Shown one piece after another: positions 35,365-50,300 of a DNA stretch of 64,000 nt (positions are counted from its first letter, which is position 1; the number at the start of each line of letters is the position of its first letter). The stretch covers positions 10,976,501 through 11,040,500 of the forward strand of contig NC_088309.1 of assembly GCF_910592395.1 (NCBI RefSeq), in the 5' to 3' direction. This stretch comes from Lineus longissimus. Its lineage: Eukaryota > Nemertea > Pilidiophora > Heteronemertea > Lineidae. The notes under the pieces were generated by a model. That model was not told the origin of the DNA. It was given only the letters and a program-made list of their open reading frames with translations, and made no database searches. The position numbers and the translations under genes are program-made.

Positions 35365-38300
35365 TCACATTTCCTCCTCTCCTGGATCTTTCGTCGACCT
35401 GAAATGTACATACGCGGCTTGTCAATCTACTGTTATCTGGTTAACCAAGTCGGTGGTCGCGATTGGGACATCCTCGAATACTAAAGTAAGTTAGTATGGT
35501 CCTCCCTCGCACAAGCTCGGTAAGTGCCGAGTGAAGGTTCTGAAGCTCAGGATGTACTAGACAGGAAGGTCAGCGGCACAGTGCATGGTTAGGGCACCGG
35601 GCTCATAACCAGGAGGGCAAAGGTTCGACTCTCGACTCACTGTTTCGTCATTGTGTACTACAATTCTCCGTCCGATAGTAAATGGGTACCTACATTTATG
35701 AAGCTGGCAGAGATGGCCAAGTGTAAATGCCAGTCCAGAATGCTGAATACATGCAGCTCGGACATACATGCATAATAATCTCCACTGAGTTGAGCTTGAA
35801 TCCGGAATGAACAAGCCAGTAGCTAGGGTCATGATATCAGGGGCACAGCCGGCGTAAGCGCTTGCATGGCTGTTTCCCTGGCCGTTACTTGTTACTTTTT
35901 CTTGTTAGTTTTAATCATCTGTTGACCTTTATCCGCCGTGGAACAATGTGGTAGTATTTCTACGGGGACTAAATCTGCTTCACGCCGATTCAAAATAGTA
36001 GTAAACAAAACAACCTGGCCCAAAATACTCCACTTACCCGTCGTCTTGTTTGCCGTCATCCCTCTGCTGGCGCTTCTTGTCTCGTTTCTGTGCCATAATC
36101 ACAGCCTGTCGTCTGCGCTCGTCCATTCGCTGTCGGTCAGCGTCAGCCATTTCCGTCAGCAGTTGCCGCGTTGCCTCTTCGTGCTGAGCCTGCAAAGAGT
36201 ATACTTGTATGAGAATGACAAAAAAGTTTTTACTAGAATATTAGATCATTAGATTAATCGGGCGTGTGTTGTTAAAATTTGGCGCCGACCCGGCGACGGA
36301 GACGCCGGCTACTACGCACGCAGCCTGACACACGTGATCTGATCGCTATTGGCCGATTCAAAGAAATCTTTGATAAGCATCATTGCTTACAGCTGCTACA
36401 ATCACGACCGACGGAGATTGAAATCACCTTTAAATTAGCAATTGAAAGAACTTCCGGTGTCCTGGAGTGGCACTTGCCACCGATAGAGCAGTGCGTGGGT
36501 CAACCAAAACACTGCAAAACTGACTTGAAACCTGTGCCAAGAATCCCAAACCCAAAGGGTGCAACCTAGTTTACGTACCTTTGTCGCACCATAACCGGAG
36601 TCGGTTGAGACAGTCCGGATATCACCATTGACTCCCTCAACATCCTCCAGCTGAGTGTCGCCGACATCAATCATCCTGTTCCGCAGGTTGCCGCCGTGTG
36701 ATACGCCAAACCGGCCGTGACGGGCGCTGGGAGACTGCGCCCTCTCATCCTCCGTCACGAGCTTTCCACCAATGTGCACAATGTTCTTATCCGGTATTGG
36801 CAACTTATCTAGATTGTTAGTGTTATTAATCTTAACATCATCCATGTCATTCAGAACCTCTGGTTTGTGCTTCCCGACGTAGTTCGGTGGCTTTACGTAA
36901 GAACGATCACAGTTATCCTCAGGAGACTTAGGCGGTTTTAGTTTAATTGCTTTCTTCACCGCCCCTAATTTGAACTTGTTGGCCAACTCCTTTGCCCATT
37001 TCTTACGCGACTTAAGCGGTAGTTTAGTCCGTGATTGGGCGTGGGAGTAATATAGGGTAAAGTTATTCACCACGATAGGGACGGTGAAGGCAATAGTGAG
37101 GACACCGCAAATCACACAAATCGACCCCACAAAGTACCCTGCCTCCCTTTTGGGATACTTATCCCCGTAGCCTACTGTAGTCATGGTTACCAAGGCCCAC
37201 CAGAAGCCTATAGGAATATTGTCAAATGTATCACTCTCTACAAGGTGAATGAGACAGGCGAATATGAGCACACCAATGAAGAGGAGAACAACAATAAGAA
37301 TCAGCTCCTTGGAGCTGACTTTGATGGTATAGACGAGGATCTTGAAGGCCACGTAATGCTTCATTAGGCGGAAGATTCGGAGGAGGCGGATCACCCGGAG
37401 TGCTAGGACGGCCCTCAGGATGCGCGACACGTCGTCGTTATCGCCGACGTTCTTGAGGATCAGGGAGAGCAAGTAGGGAAGGATGCAGATGATGTCGATG
37501 ATGTTTAGTGGCGTCTTTAGGAACGCCTTGCGGTCCATTGAGAATGAGAACCTGAAGTATTGAAGTGAAATTTAATGGACATGTTATATCTAGGGGGGCT
37601 TTTAATTCTTAAAATTACGGCTCTAACTTGGACCGGCTCACTGTCTGTCACTTCATTTTCCTCTGCCCAAAACCCCCATGCCGACTTACCGGCGGTGAAC
37701 ATCAATCCTGAAGTCTCCTCGCACAACGACGGTAGATCGGTATGCAAAACCCCATAGATAGTAATTCTGGGACTATCCCGGACCAGTGTCCCGAAAAGGT
37801 TACCCGCCCTCCCTATAGATCATATATCGAGAATGGACCGTTACCTACCTCAGAACGATTTCAACGAAGAAGAAGACGAAACAGACATAGTCGATATACT
37901 CCATGACAGGATTAACTTTGGACTCACAAACGCCTTTCACGTCCAGAACATTGTGGTCCTTACATTCACAGACCGTCGTGAGGGTGCTGTTGGGCGCTTT
38001 GTAACTGATTATCCGGAACTTACAGTGGGTCTCCAAAACGAACAATGCAATTGACAGCATCACAAATGTCATTGAAACGGCAACGTATACCTGAAAAAAG
38101 GAAATAAGCTGGTTACAGCAACCTCTTTCTCGGGGCAATATTCAATCTGATTTTTAAAACCAACGAGTGACTGCAGCGCCACTGTGGCAGATGTTGAGGT
38201 AGATAAAGATAGGTGAGGTGGTTCCAGGGAATGGGCATTTCCTCGTCCACGCCAGTCCCCCCAAAGGTTCGGATACAGAAATTGAGCCGTACAACCGATG

Positions 38301-41300
38301 CACGTGGATGAAAAAGTAAGTATACAAGTAAGTTTATTCACTCCAGACGAGATAGTACGCAAGCGCCCACTTTTGGAGTAAATCTCAGAAGAGGATGAAC
38401 GAAACATGGACATTATGAGGAAATAAAAAATTAAACGTCTACTACTAAAAGACAAAAACGGGAATTTATCTGCTGAAATATCATTAACGTTTCAGTTTCG
38501 AGTATGCATCAGGTAGGAAACCATCGAGCCAATGCATTTTACAGTGTCGTATATTGCAGTCCATATTAGATGAAGCGCTACAATCATTTAATCAGCTCAG
38601 GGTTGTGGAAAAATGACTATTTTGAAAGGTTTGAAAAAGGAAGTGAGGCCCGAAAAATATAAAGGTGCCGTAATTAACAATGACCAAATATATCAAATGT
38701 ATCTTCATCGACACAAATTGGAGGTTTGTGGAAAATGACCTGTCAATTTGAAGGGTTGAAAATAGGAAGTCTAATATACATCACAATCAAGATTCAAACT
38801 ACACGTATCTTCATTGACAACAACAAGTGGAGGTTTGTAGAAAATGAACGGTTGGAGTGGTGGGGAAAGGAGTAGAAGTCAGGAAAATTTAACGTAACTT
38901 ACAATGACAACAAAACCACTCGGGAATTTTTGCCAAATGATATTATCATTTTAAAGGTAATGAAGCAGGCCTCCGCACAGCATAAACTTAAGCGTGACTC
39001 CTCACAAAGCTTAACTAAATCCAACCTAAAGAGCAGGGAATGGTCATAAAGCACAAAATTAGGGATGGGTAGGATGGACGCCTACATAATGACTAGGAAA
39101 CGTAACTAACCACTATCTTACAGAGTCTTGGAAAAACACAGTGTAACTCCAATTGTTGACATTTTGCTTTTCATCAAATTTGCACTCAATTCCTTCTTCA
39201 TTTCCAATAGTCTATTATTGAGTACAGAAGTCTTATTGAACGAGAAAGGTCATGTCTCGTCACAGAATCTGAACGGAATGTCATGGAAAATCACAGTACG
39301 CGTAACTTCAACTATGTTAACGGTCGAACAAAAGGAACTACAGTGAGTAAGTGTCTTCTCCCACACGAAATTTCATGACATGACTTGACATGAGTCTTTT
39401 CTCGTATTTGTTCTGATCAAGTAGGGTCAGATCATCATGATGAAACCACACATTGCATGTTCCCTTCGATCGGTTTGGTTGCTAGGTTTTGTCATGGTAA
39501 AATTTTCAGTCATGATATGGAAGAACACAGTTACCCACAGCAACACGGTTTTTCCCCGGGAGCTTCCTAATTTTTGCTCCTGTGAAAAATCAGGTCACGT
39601 TGGCAGCGGCCATGACCTACTTATGACAGCACTGTCCTCCGATAAAATATCCAAGAAGAGTAATGAGACAATATGAAGATATGCCTTCGACAAATTCAAG
39701 GACGCCGGGGCAATATCCGACTGGACTCGACGAAACGCCACACAACCTGGAAGGCTGAGGATAAAACCGTTTATACTCATCGTATGGTGACGTATGGTGA
39801 CGCACCGTCTAACCTCTCATTCGGCCCATTCGACCCATACTGAACTTCCAGCGGTATTGCCTCAGTAGCCCGCGCCCATACGTCTTCCGTCTGGAAGCAA
39901 ATTGATGGTCAAGATGACTCGACCAACTGTAAACTTAAAGTGAAAGAGGGTGCGGTGCGGAAGTGAGAAAGTCGACCCCCCCCCCCCCCCCCCATGCAGG
40001 CCATCACCAATCTACGCCCCTGATTTTACCCCAAGTCTAAGAAGTCACGATATCCGTCCTCAATAATTGTTTTTTTTAGGGAATGTGACATTTACAAAGT
40101 GTCATTTTTTTCAGTATGTACATGTATATGTTTTTAAAGGTACTGTGTTCTTCCATTTCACTGTAGACCAGTTACCTTAGATAATTTGTACTTGACGAAT
40201 ATATCATTCTGAGACAAAACAGAGACAAGAAGAAGGAAACTTTAATTGAAATGCTGAAACAGCACTTATTGTTTCTGCACACTTTCAGGGAAACATTTGT
40301 AACGCCCTCTGGACAGGGGACTCGGTGAGGTAGTCAAATAGATTAGGTCCTTTCACTCGGTAATTACCGACCTTATCTACGGGGAATATAACACAGGGGT
40401 AATCATTTGGATTCATGCCAACACCGACGGAATTAAAATAGAGCGAACGAGTTAGTAAAATTACTAATATTTATTTCAGATATTCAGGCATCTATATATA
40501 CTTTACATGCTCTATGGAAAATCCAATAGCCCTGAAACACAATCACCCACAAAGTTTTCATGGATCGGATTTCCGAAAGCGAAACTTGCAGTTGGTTCTT
40601 GGTTCTGGTGGCTTATCCAATGAAAAGTGCCGAATTCTGCCAGTACATCCCGTCCCCGGTGTGCTCATTTTGTAACGATCAAATCACATGGCTATTGCGG
40701 GGTGTTCCGGTCGGTCAAATTCTGCTTTCGGATATCGGCAAATGTTGTTTTTTGTATCCCCGAGCCTACTGGTGCAATTAATGCCTTTTCCAGCACTGCT
40801 CATTTGCATACAATTCTTCTCTCAGCCTCACAAATATATGTCTTCGATTTTGTTTTGTTTTACAATGTGTTAGCCATCTCGCATATATGCATCATTTGTA
40901 TAAGCACTGTGACATCGGCTCTCTCCCGCTCTCTCAAGGCAAAAACGCATGACTTCAATTTTTTACCAGTTGGGTAACCAGGGCCAGCAAGAACATTGTG
41001 TTGAAGTTTTGATTGCACCCTGCATTTCATGGCTGTACCAGTTTGGTTCTTGGCATGGATGGGGACTTTTTCAGTTCAACGTTCAAGTTGTTTCAGACCG
41101 CGGAAAGGGACAGAGCCAACTTAACAGCAAGAACTCATATATACGATTTCAGTAAGCCTTACAGTCCATCGATTAGTCCTAAATGATATTCAAGTTATTA
41201 AAAAGCCACTGCCTGAAAATCTACGCATGGGGTACATGTTTTGCCCTGTCAAATGCGGTTTTAAAAGTGGCCGATGATGGCATCGACGGCTCCTCCAAAG

Positions 41301-44300
41301 TCAGTCGTGCAATGGTGTTCCGCGGCGGCAGCAGCCAAAATAGACTTGGCGGCCTGAAGTTGAAAGAATTAGAACGATTAAGACAAAAACTATAGCCTAG
41401 TGTAACACTGTGGAAGATAAAGATATTTCGAAACATCTGACCAATTGAGTCGACATTTTTCTGGAACATTGTTTAAGATTACAGGACATTTCGAAACCGA
41501 CCGACTCTATCTTGTTTCGGTAAACACGAATTACGCCATTCCTAGTCTCCCTGGCCCTTACCTTGAATTCGGCAGCTCCAACATTGCGAGCCGTGTGCCT
41601 GGATGCAAGACCGGCGGGGTCCGCTTTACCTGCGACGGCTTCGTCGATGTAGTGAACGGTCTTGTCCCGCTGTGTCTTGTAGGCAGCGTTGCTACCAAGA
41701 CTTCCCAGAGCCACTCCCTTGAATTTGAACTTGTCTTGGTAATCCGGGTGGGCCGAGAACAACCTGAAAGAAATAACGCAAGTTAAGTACACGCTGTTAT
41801 ATGAGAAAATGTACTGAGTTGCTTGAAACTTGGAACCAGCACCCCATTTCCCGAGGTCATTCCCCGGTTCGGCTCGGTTCGAGGTAGGATTGCCTGGAAA
41901 TGTCAACCATATCCTGATGCCTTCTGGTCTTGTGTGGGCTGATACAGGCAGAAACCAACTCCAGGGCCAACAAAATGAAAACGAAGACACAATTCCTGAT
42001 GGGTTCCATTTAGCCATGGCGCAATATCAATATAGATCAAATATTGAGATATATGATACATTGGCTTAAAATTTCTGAGTACTACTTTTTTCATAGGAGT
42101 GATACTATTTGAAAATGGAATTCTTTGATCATGTACAATATGTACAAACAAGTATCCAAACTGTTGATAAAAAATTATCCGAAAAAAGAGATGGTACAGA
42201 CTGGTCTACAGCATGCATCTCAAAGAATGATCTTGAAAAATGATAAGAATTAACCCGAATCCTGGTCAAGGGGGATAGAAACGTAATCAATGAAAATTCT
42301 TTTGAGCAGACTAGTCTATGATCATGCATCTCTAAGGTTTTCAACGCTGAAGAAGAATGAACTTACTTATGGTAGAAAGTGTCGACGATGGCAGCCTTAT
42401 CAGCGCTGTTCCAAGACATGATTCTGAAAAGAGAAGGGCCGGGATATATATCGGTATTGATTCTTATCACCGCGGCGAATCAATGTCGCATTGGGGATAC
42501 CCCCGCCTCATCTCGGAGATAACCCCGGACTGATTTGCGCAGAAAAAGAAACTAGGCATAGGAAAAGTGGAAATTGTGTCACATGAAATTTAATTCGGTG
42601 AATTTGGAAGGTAGCAAATTTCTTCAGACTGTAGTCAAAATGATTTGGAGGCAAACATTTTTATTTCATTGCAATGATTGTTAAGGCTAATATATCTGAC
42701 TATCGGACGACCAGAGGCCCCGCCACACTAAAATTATTAGCAAGTTGAGTTATGATAAACAAGCAGTTATTGTGGAGTAGTCATATGATGAGAATGAGAA
42801 GAAAAATCGCAAGAAAGCCAAGAAAACGAAAAAGAGAAAATTGAAAATGATTTACATCGTACTTACACTGATTACGTGTACACAAACACTGTGTGTGACT
42901 ACGAAAATGATCAGGCTTCGGTGTTGGATGCTGAATGAAACTTCGATCAACCCACAAGTCGTATTTATAGACAACGCCCCTTAAAAAGCCGGCTTGCCTC
43001 ACATAAACCAATGAAATTCTCTCCTCTTAATGCCGTCATCGTTGTACCGTTATGGTCATAACACCTCCTCGATGTATAATGGAGTCTCTCAGCTCCCGGG
43101 TCTCAGCCAAGCCTCATTATCATCTTGATCGTGTCCCAAATTCCAAAACGTGCACGTGATGAATTCCAAGCAGCGTCCCTGCTGCAGGCACGCCTTCAAA
43201 GTCACCTCTAACTACCTAACAGGCCTACTGCTTGTTATTCCAATCAAATTACGAAAGAAAAACAAACTGTCAAATTATAACGCCTGGGTGGCACTGCACC
43301 AAATTGCATGTCACTCGACATACTTTCTTTCGTCAAGAGTGTTATGTTGTAAGTTTTTGCAATGCCATACCATCGACTACAGGCTGCCACAAGAGGAATG
43401 CACTTGCTCCTGTATGCTCGTCTTGAAATTCCAATCAGTTTTGTTCTCACTCCTGCATTTCATTGAAGCATGGAGAGGCGGAGTGTATTGAAAACCAATG
43501 GTTATAAGAGGGTGCTGCATCTTTAATTTGACACGACTTTACCTTAATACACCCATGTAAAATCGCTAATGCCAAACTTGAAAATCGACCTTCGAACTCG
43601 CACTATCGGCCGGGTTGGGTAGGTCCAAACGCGAAAAAGTTTACCAGCCATGATTTTTATGCGTTCCCAGGACCCTGTGTTTCCCGCGTTCTATCCCATA
43701 ACGACAGGGGTAGAATTTGGCCGCCTTCATTTCAGACAGATATGCTAATAACTGCTTAATAGTATAAACTAACAATTGGAAAACAACCGTAGCGTCCTTC
43801 ATTTGTCCTCAGTCGCAAGGACAAATTTTAATTTGTTGATAATGATAATAACCAAAAAATAAGGTCAACTTAGATTATTAACCTAACCTGACTCCGGTGA
43901 AACATTTTGGTATTTCCCATTAAGAAATAATTGGCAGCTGACATTGATATAACGGGAGTCGAGAAAAAAGCCTTGCATCCACTTCACACATGGGAAAAGG
44001 AATCGTAATGATTAGGCGACGGGCTCGTGACCCAAAGATCGAGGTCACATTATTGGGTACAAACTTGTTATCGGATTTACCTTTGCAACACAACAAAAAA
44101 AGTTCCCTTCTATTACAGTTGTGGAGAGGTATAATGTAATTTTTAAAAACGCGTGGCCTTGCGCCCCTCAAAATGAACTAGTCTTTTGTCTGTTTCTTTG
44201 TGACGTCATTTCCTCTATTTCTAAGGCGACCCGACACCTTTATCCACCATTTGGGTTCCACGGTCGGTTTTGACCCCCGGTAGAACTCACTGTAAATCCA

Positions 44301-47300
44301 GTGAACGCTATGTGTTTTATTTCAGGAGACTTTTATAGTGGTACTGCTTCAAATATCATGACTATGCTGTGGCTGTCTTCGTTGTTTGAAGTGGAAAGCT
44401 CTGATATTTTCCCAGGTTTGAGCAGGCAATAAAGTATCGGAGATAAATCTTGGTAAAAAACGCCAACCGTTTTGGTTATATTTAACGCTCTTTGTTGGTT
44501 CAGACTTTGCGCTTCTCGAACTGCATGAACTTAACCCAATTTCGACACTTAGCATCCAATTTCGACAATGTATGCAAGTCTAGCTTTTTCTGGGTCGGTC
44601 CGTGAACTGGTGGTATTCGGTAGCCGAGCAAAAGAGCCTCGTTGAAAGTTTTCGAGGAAACTAAAGGAACTTCTCATACATGTACAGCGGTCATTGAAAT
44701 GCCTAAAACGTTTCATGGGGGGATTCCGTCGGTGGTAAAGTCGGTTAATCAAACATATCCTCTTACAATAATCAACACGTGTTGCGTCTGTTTTTTTATT
44801 TAGACAAAATACTGCATGCTGCGGACCGTTTCAGGTCCGACCGGGGGTGGGGGGGGGGGGGCGTACGGGCTCTTGGGAAAGGGGGGAACACCACTCCGTC
44901 CCAAATCTGCATGAGAAAATAATGGTCGCAATATGGCCACAATAATCACCTCTGATGAAAGAGTTATGATATTTATTCAGCCTAACACCAGGACGTCCAC
45001 TTACTTACCTTCGCCATGATCGAGGAAGTCGGGTCTTCCAGCAGCCTCCACATGTTGTATCGGAAACGGGTGTGCCATGGTTTCTCGGCGCCCCAAGCGG
45101 ACGATGTTGGTGCCGTTGCAAAGTCGTCATCCAATGCCGCCAGTGTGTCCTTGTGGTCGACGAACTTACTGTAGCTTGACCAGCAGCATGGTTCTATGTC
45201 TTGTTCCTCGACGCCCCAGAAGTCAAGCTCCTGGAAAATAGTTGAAATGTTACAATTATATTTCAAACATGATAGAAATACAAACACGCTTGCATTGTTT
45301 AGGGTTAGTATAACAGTGACTGCATGAGAGATTGCATGCGTAAACTCTTAGCAAAAAACACGCGTTAATCTACAAGGCGTGGTTTTGCAAACCTCATACG
45401 AAATACGAAATACATGTATAATGTGTATGTAAGTTTAATAGACGAATTTCTTTAGTCGGGAAATGGCCCCGATTTATTTTACATCTCAGTATAGAAGAGG
45501 ATTTACGAGTGTCGCGCAAACGAATTAGCAGAGGACTCGATTACACAACAGACCTTCGTCGTTGTTACTAGGGGTTGCGAAATCTGTCTACATGTATATT
45601 GTAATAAAAAAACACAGCCATGACAGTGCGTCAAATTCTTTGGTACGAATTCATAAACTAAGTGATTAAACATGTCTGGCTAGTTCTCTAATGGTAATAA
45701 AAGCCAAGAGGCTAGTACGCATGTGTGGTTAATTATCGAATAACAATTGTTAGTGCCGAAAGCCATGTAACCCGACAGCTTCCGGAAGTTGTGATTGATG
45801 GAACAAGAATGAGTCCACTGAGCGACTCCACGCCATTTCCGCGCCTGGATGCTCAACGATTTACCTGACGTGTGTTGCCGCACCATACTGAGACTATACA
45901 AACACCACAACGAGGTGGAGAGCAGTCATTGCCCAGCAACCTGTTGCTTGCAATGCTGGTTCGACGTGCTAAAAAAACTTGGCGGCGACAGGGTCAACCG
46001 GCCATTGGTTTCATCGGAAGTCGGGACGTCTGAAGCTAAAGAATAGGCCAGTTTTCTCGAGAATGGGCAGCAGTAACAAGAAGAAGAGCGTCGTGATAAT
46101 GGTCGAGAGGTCGCGTGTTCGACTCGAAAAGTGTTGCCTACGTTTTGCAGGCACGAATAGGCCTGTTCGTTCCGTATATACAGCATAAATTTCGGCCTAA
46201 CTTCGCATTGCTGAGGTACAAAAGTGGTTTGTGATATACATTTATAAGGATCTTCTAATTTTTATTCGTCCACAGACATTGAGTAACCAACAGTACGCAA
46301 TTTCATAATTCTCTCAATCATACTCTATATGGTCGTGACAGAGCGCATGATGGCCCATGGCATTACCGTTGCGTTACTCGGGGGGTTTTGTGTAGATTAA
46401 AACTGCAAGTATCTGAATGTTGCTCATAGCAACATCATTAGGATCAGCCGATAGGTACATAAAATACAGCAATTAAATATCCGGCCATGCATATTAGCAT
46501 TCAAGAGTATTGGACTGGTTTTGATATATTGCTTAAACAGGCGATACCTACATGTAATATTTAGCGTCCTTGCACCTAACGGTATAGCTCAAAATCACTA
46601 AAGTCCAATAAGAGAAAATTTACCTGCGATAGAGTTACATTAAAATGCATACTAATTGCTATAGTTGCTGAAGCGAAAACTAATTCACTTGTGTCGTCTA
46701 GGGAATACCACGAATTGACAAAGACTATTCTTAACATTGCATTGAATTAAATCGCCGCTACTTTACGATCCCAACTCATATTTTCATTTTGATAATTCCT
46801 TTTCCCTCGTGAAACATTAGTAAGTGTGTTCGTTTCAACAAAATATGCACAGATAAAAGGATCATTAATTCTTTTTTCCAAATACCTGGAAAAAAAAGAA
46901 ATAACAGTAATGTTTTCTTCGGTTTTATACTGAAATATCGGCACGCATCTTTTTATTTCTCAACCCCTTCCTCCATATGTAGTGTTTACATCATACATTC
47001 ACCCATAGTTCCCGGTCGCAAAATTTGCCAAAGTCTCTCCCAAAAAGCCTTCGACTATAATACATGTTGGCCTCTATGACTGCAATATCCTTATTTCTGA
47101 TAGCTGCAGAATTGAACACCTCTGACTGGGCAACACGAGCGGAAGTCAATCAAGTTTTTTGATGAGCACGAATCACTGAATACTATAAGTCTCAATAAAA
47201 ATGCATAAATCATAATCGCATTGCTAATTGGAAATGGCGTGTTACAAGTGATTTGCAAGGCTAATGGAATCGACCCAACCAGACCCAACCAGGTGAAATT

Positions 47301-50300
47301 GCAAATGAAGAAAATGACAGAACTTTCCGTGATTGGAAAACTAGAGACCCATTTCATTTGATTTGGTATACATTTCTGCCTGAATTAATAGGCTTCTCTG
47401 AGTTCGCGCGGCGACAATTCCGATTTCTGCAGTAAGCCGTACAATGCATCTTCTCCAAAAATGCAATTTCGCGGCTTTTGGGTGTTGATGTGAGCCTATT
47501 GTGCAGCTCCACTACACGGATAGCCCATGGAATGCATGATTAGGGTTTTCTGGCCTATCCTGTAGTAGAGTGCCTGGGAGACTTCGGTACATTCTTGACG
47601 CTACATAGAAAACTTACATGAAGATAAAGTTTTTGGAGCAATGATGACAGCACTAATCGAATCCGTTTAATTTAGTGGTTAATTGCCTCAAGAACAAACT
47701 ATTAAAATGATCCATTTATAGTTTTCCTTTACAAGCAAAACTAAAAATACACAGTATGAACACAAAGGCTTTTCGATATGATGTTGAATCAATCAGATAC
47801 GATGATGGAAATCGTCAGCGGAATATTTAATGGTTTTCTAATATCGGTATCGCCGTTTGGGTACAGTACCATGTACACAGGCAAAAGTGTCCATATATGG
47901 ATCACTGATGGGGCCCATCGATAGGTCTATGATGATTATTACAACCCACGTTTTACAACGGGATCCTATCATAGATTCTATGATGGCCCATGATAGATCC
48001 ACTGATGGCCCGTGGATTATCCGCAGATGGGAGTTCCATCATAGACCCACTAACGAATACAAATTAACGTATAATGCAGCAAAGTACAACCATTTGAGTA
48101 ACCATCTTCAAAATTATGGAAAATGTGTACAGTTCCTCACCAATCCTAATATCAATTCTTTGATGGCCAGTCAAAAAAATTATAATGTATTCCATGCAGG
48201 ATCATGGTAGCTACGACCATCCATGGATCTATGATTGGGTTCTCCGTCATCTAACCATGGATGGGCCCATGGATGGAACGCTGGTCATTAATCGCCGTTA
48301 TAGATCCATGCATGAACACTTTTGCCTGTGTACATGTAAAAATGACCGAAATTCTCATTGTCGCATTCACGGGCGCACCCTGGATTTTCAGGGGAGCGTC
48401 CAAAAAGAAAAGGATAACGCATGACTAATTACAGATTCGAGCATTCCTCGGGCAAGATAACTTACAACGATCTTTCCCAAATCTTTTCGTAGTTTTACGA
48501 GTGGAGGCATAAGAGCCCATTTAATACATGCATATCACCGAATAAATTGATATTTCGTCCTGAAACGGGTTCAATCCGTACACAATCGGAAGTCATTCAC
48601 TCTTAAAATTAAATAGTAAAAATAACTATTTGATAGTTATCGTTTACTACTCTGCTATAGTTGTTATTGCACCGACTGTGAAATTACCAGTTATAACCAT
48701 CAAAATAGTAATTCTTAACCATTTTGATGGTAGTTTTTACTACTTTTATAGTTGGAACAACTAATAATGGTTAGTTCTTTACTAATTTCACAGTTGGTGC
48801 AATAGCAACTACCAAATTAGTTGTTTTCACTAATGAATTTTAAGATATAGCTTTATTTGTGGTTCTCTTGTCATACTCTGCAATTTACACCTCCCAACAC
48901 AGAATTATCCATCGGATATCAATCACTCTCATTCCTTAAAATAATATTTGTAATAACGACAACAAACTCGCAGGGTCCTTATTTTGTTTCAAGCTGTGAC
49001 GAAAGCGATATATTTTTTGTCTAAATAATGATTATGGTTAGGAAATATTTGTCCGGAAACTTTCTGACATTGCTGGTTTTCCTTTATATTAGTGCTAAAC
49101 GGAGATGAAGTGTTTTGCTGTGTACTGTAATCATACAAGATGTGAAGCTTACTCTATACTCGGACATCATATTTACTGTTTCTGTACCCGAAACTTAGAG
49201 GCAGCGGATTCTTCCCAGTCCGCGGATACGCTATCTAAAGGACCGAAAACAACTGTTTCATTTACCCGTGCCAAGCTTTTTGCGATTCTTTACGACTTTT
49301 TTCTTGTTAACGATTTATCTCCTCCGTTTATCTGTCAACACGTAAGATGTCCTCAAACAATGGGACTGCTCAAGCCACGTCAAGTGAAGAACTCATTTCT
49401 CGACGCAATTATGGCCATTACTTGAATCATCTGTGTGCATTTGCACGTCCAGGAAGCTGTTGCTAATGCACTAAAAGCTGAGCAATTACAATTCGAGTCC
49501 GGTTGTGGTATAAGATCGATGCATGCACAGAACAAACCTTCACAATGGATTAGTTAATGATCGAGATGCAAATTTAATGCTTGTAGACGCTGGGGACAGT
49601 TGTAAAAACAGAAATAATAAATGTCAATTACATGTAGGTCTATATAACTTTCTGCTGTTTTACATTAAAATTCATGGAATGATTAGTATGAACACATTAT
49701 CACCTTTATCATGATGCCGATGTGATATTATTTTAGGACAGCCACATATGGGATCTCAGTACGTCTGACTGATTTTATGCCTGGACTTGAAGTTTACAGC
49801 GTTTATCGAGACTTTCCATTTTGTTAAATATGAGCACGAGATACCACTGTCACCACTATTGGCTGAACACATTTACTTTTCAATCGATTACAGACTGCAA
49901 ACATTTCTTTCAGCTCAATTACCCCGCATGCTTACAGCGCTTCCATGATATTGTTTCTAGGAAATAGAGACCCAAGGCATGCATTATTCCATGGGCTATC
50001 AAAGTAACAATACTGGGGTTAGACAAAAGCCAACAACCCTTGGTAACCACAACAACGCTGAACGTTGCGTGACATAAAGTATTCGAATGGGATATTAAGG
50101 AACTCATTTAGAATGCGATTAGTGATCATATTGTTGTTCGCTAAGCTTTTCATAAAGACAGAAGAACCGTGATAAATTTCGAAAAGCTTATTAAGCTTTC
50201 ATGATGATGAGCAGTTGTAAGGATGGTGATGGCAGCTGTTTGGAGAGCGTCATCCTGTACTCAGTGAGTTTACTTAATGTCTAATTGGTATTGACCCGAG

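Noticed and set aside
41397-42017. 206-codon minus-strand frame covering the mini-globin exon 2
   Set aside because: Only the part at 41562-41763 is coding. The N-terminal extension reads through the first globin intron and the C-terminal part through the second.
49105-49425. Cys-rich 106-codon frame in channel intron 1
   Set aside because: Cysteine spacing fits no zinc-finger or secreted family that I know, and no flanking exon signals support it.
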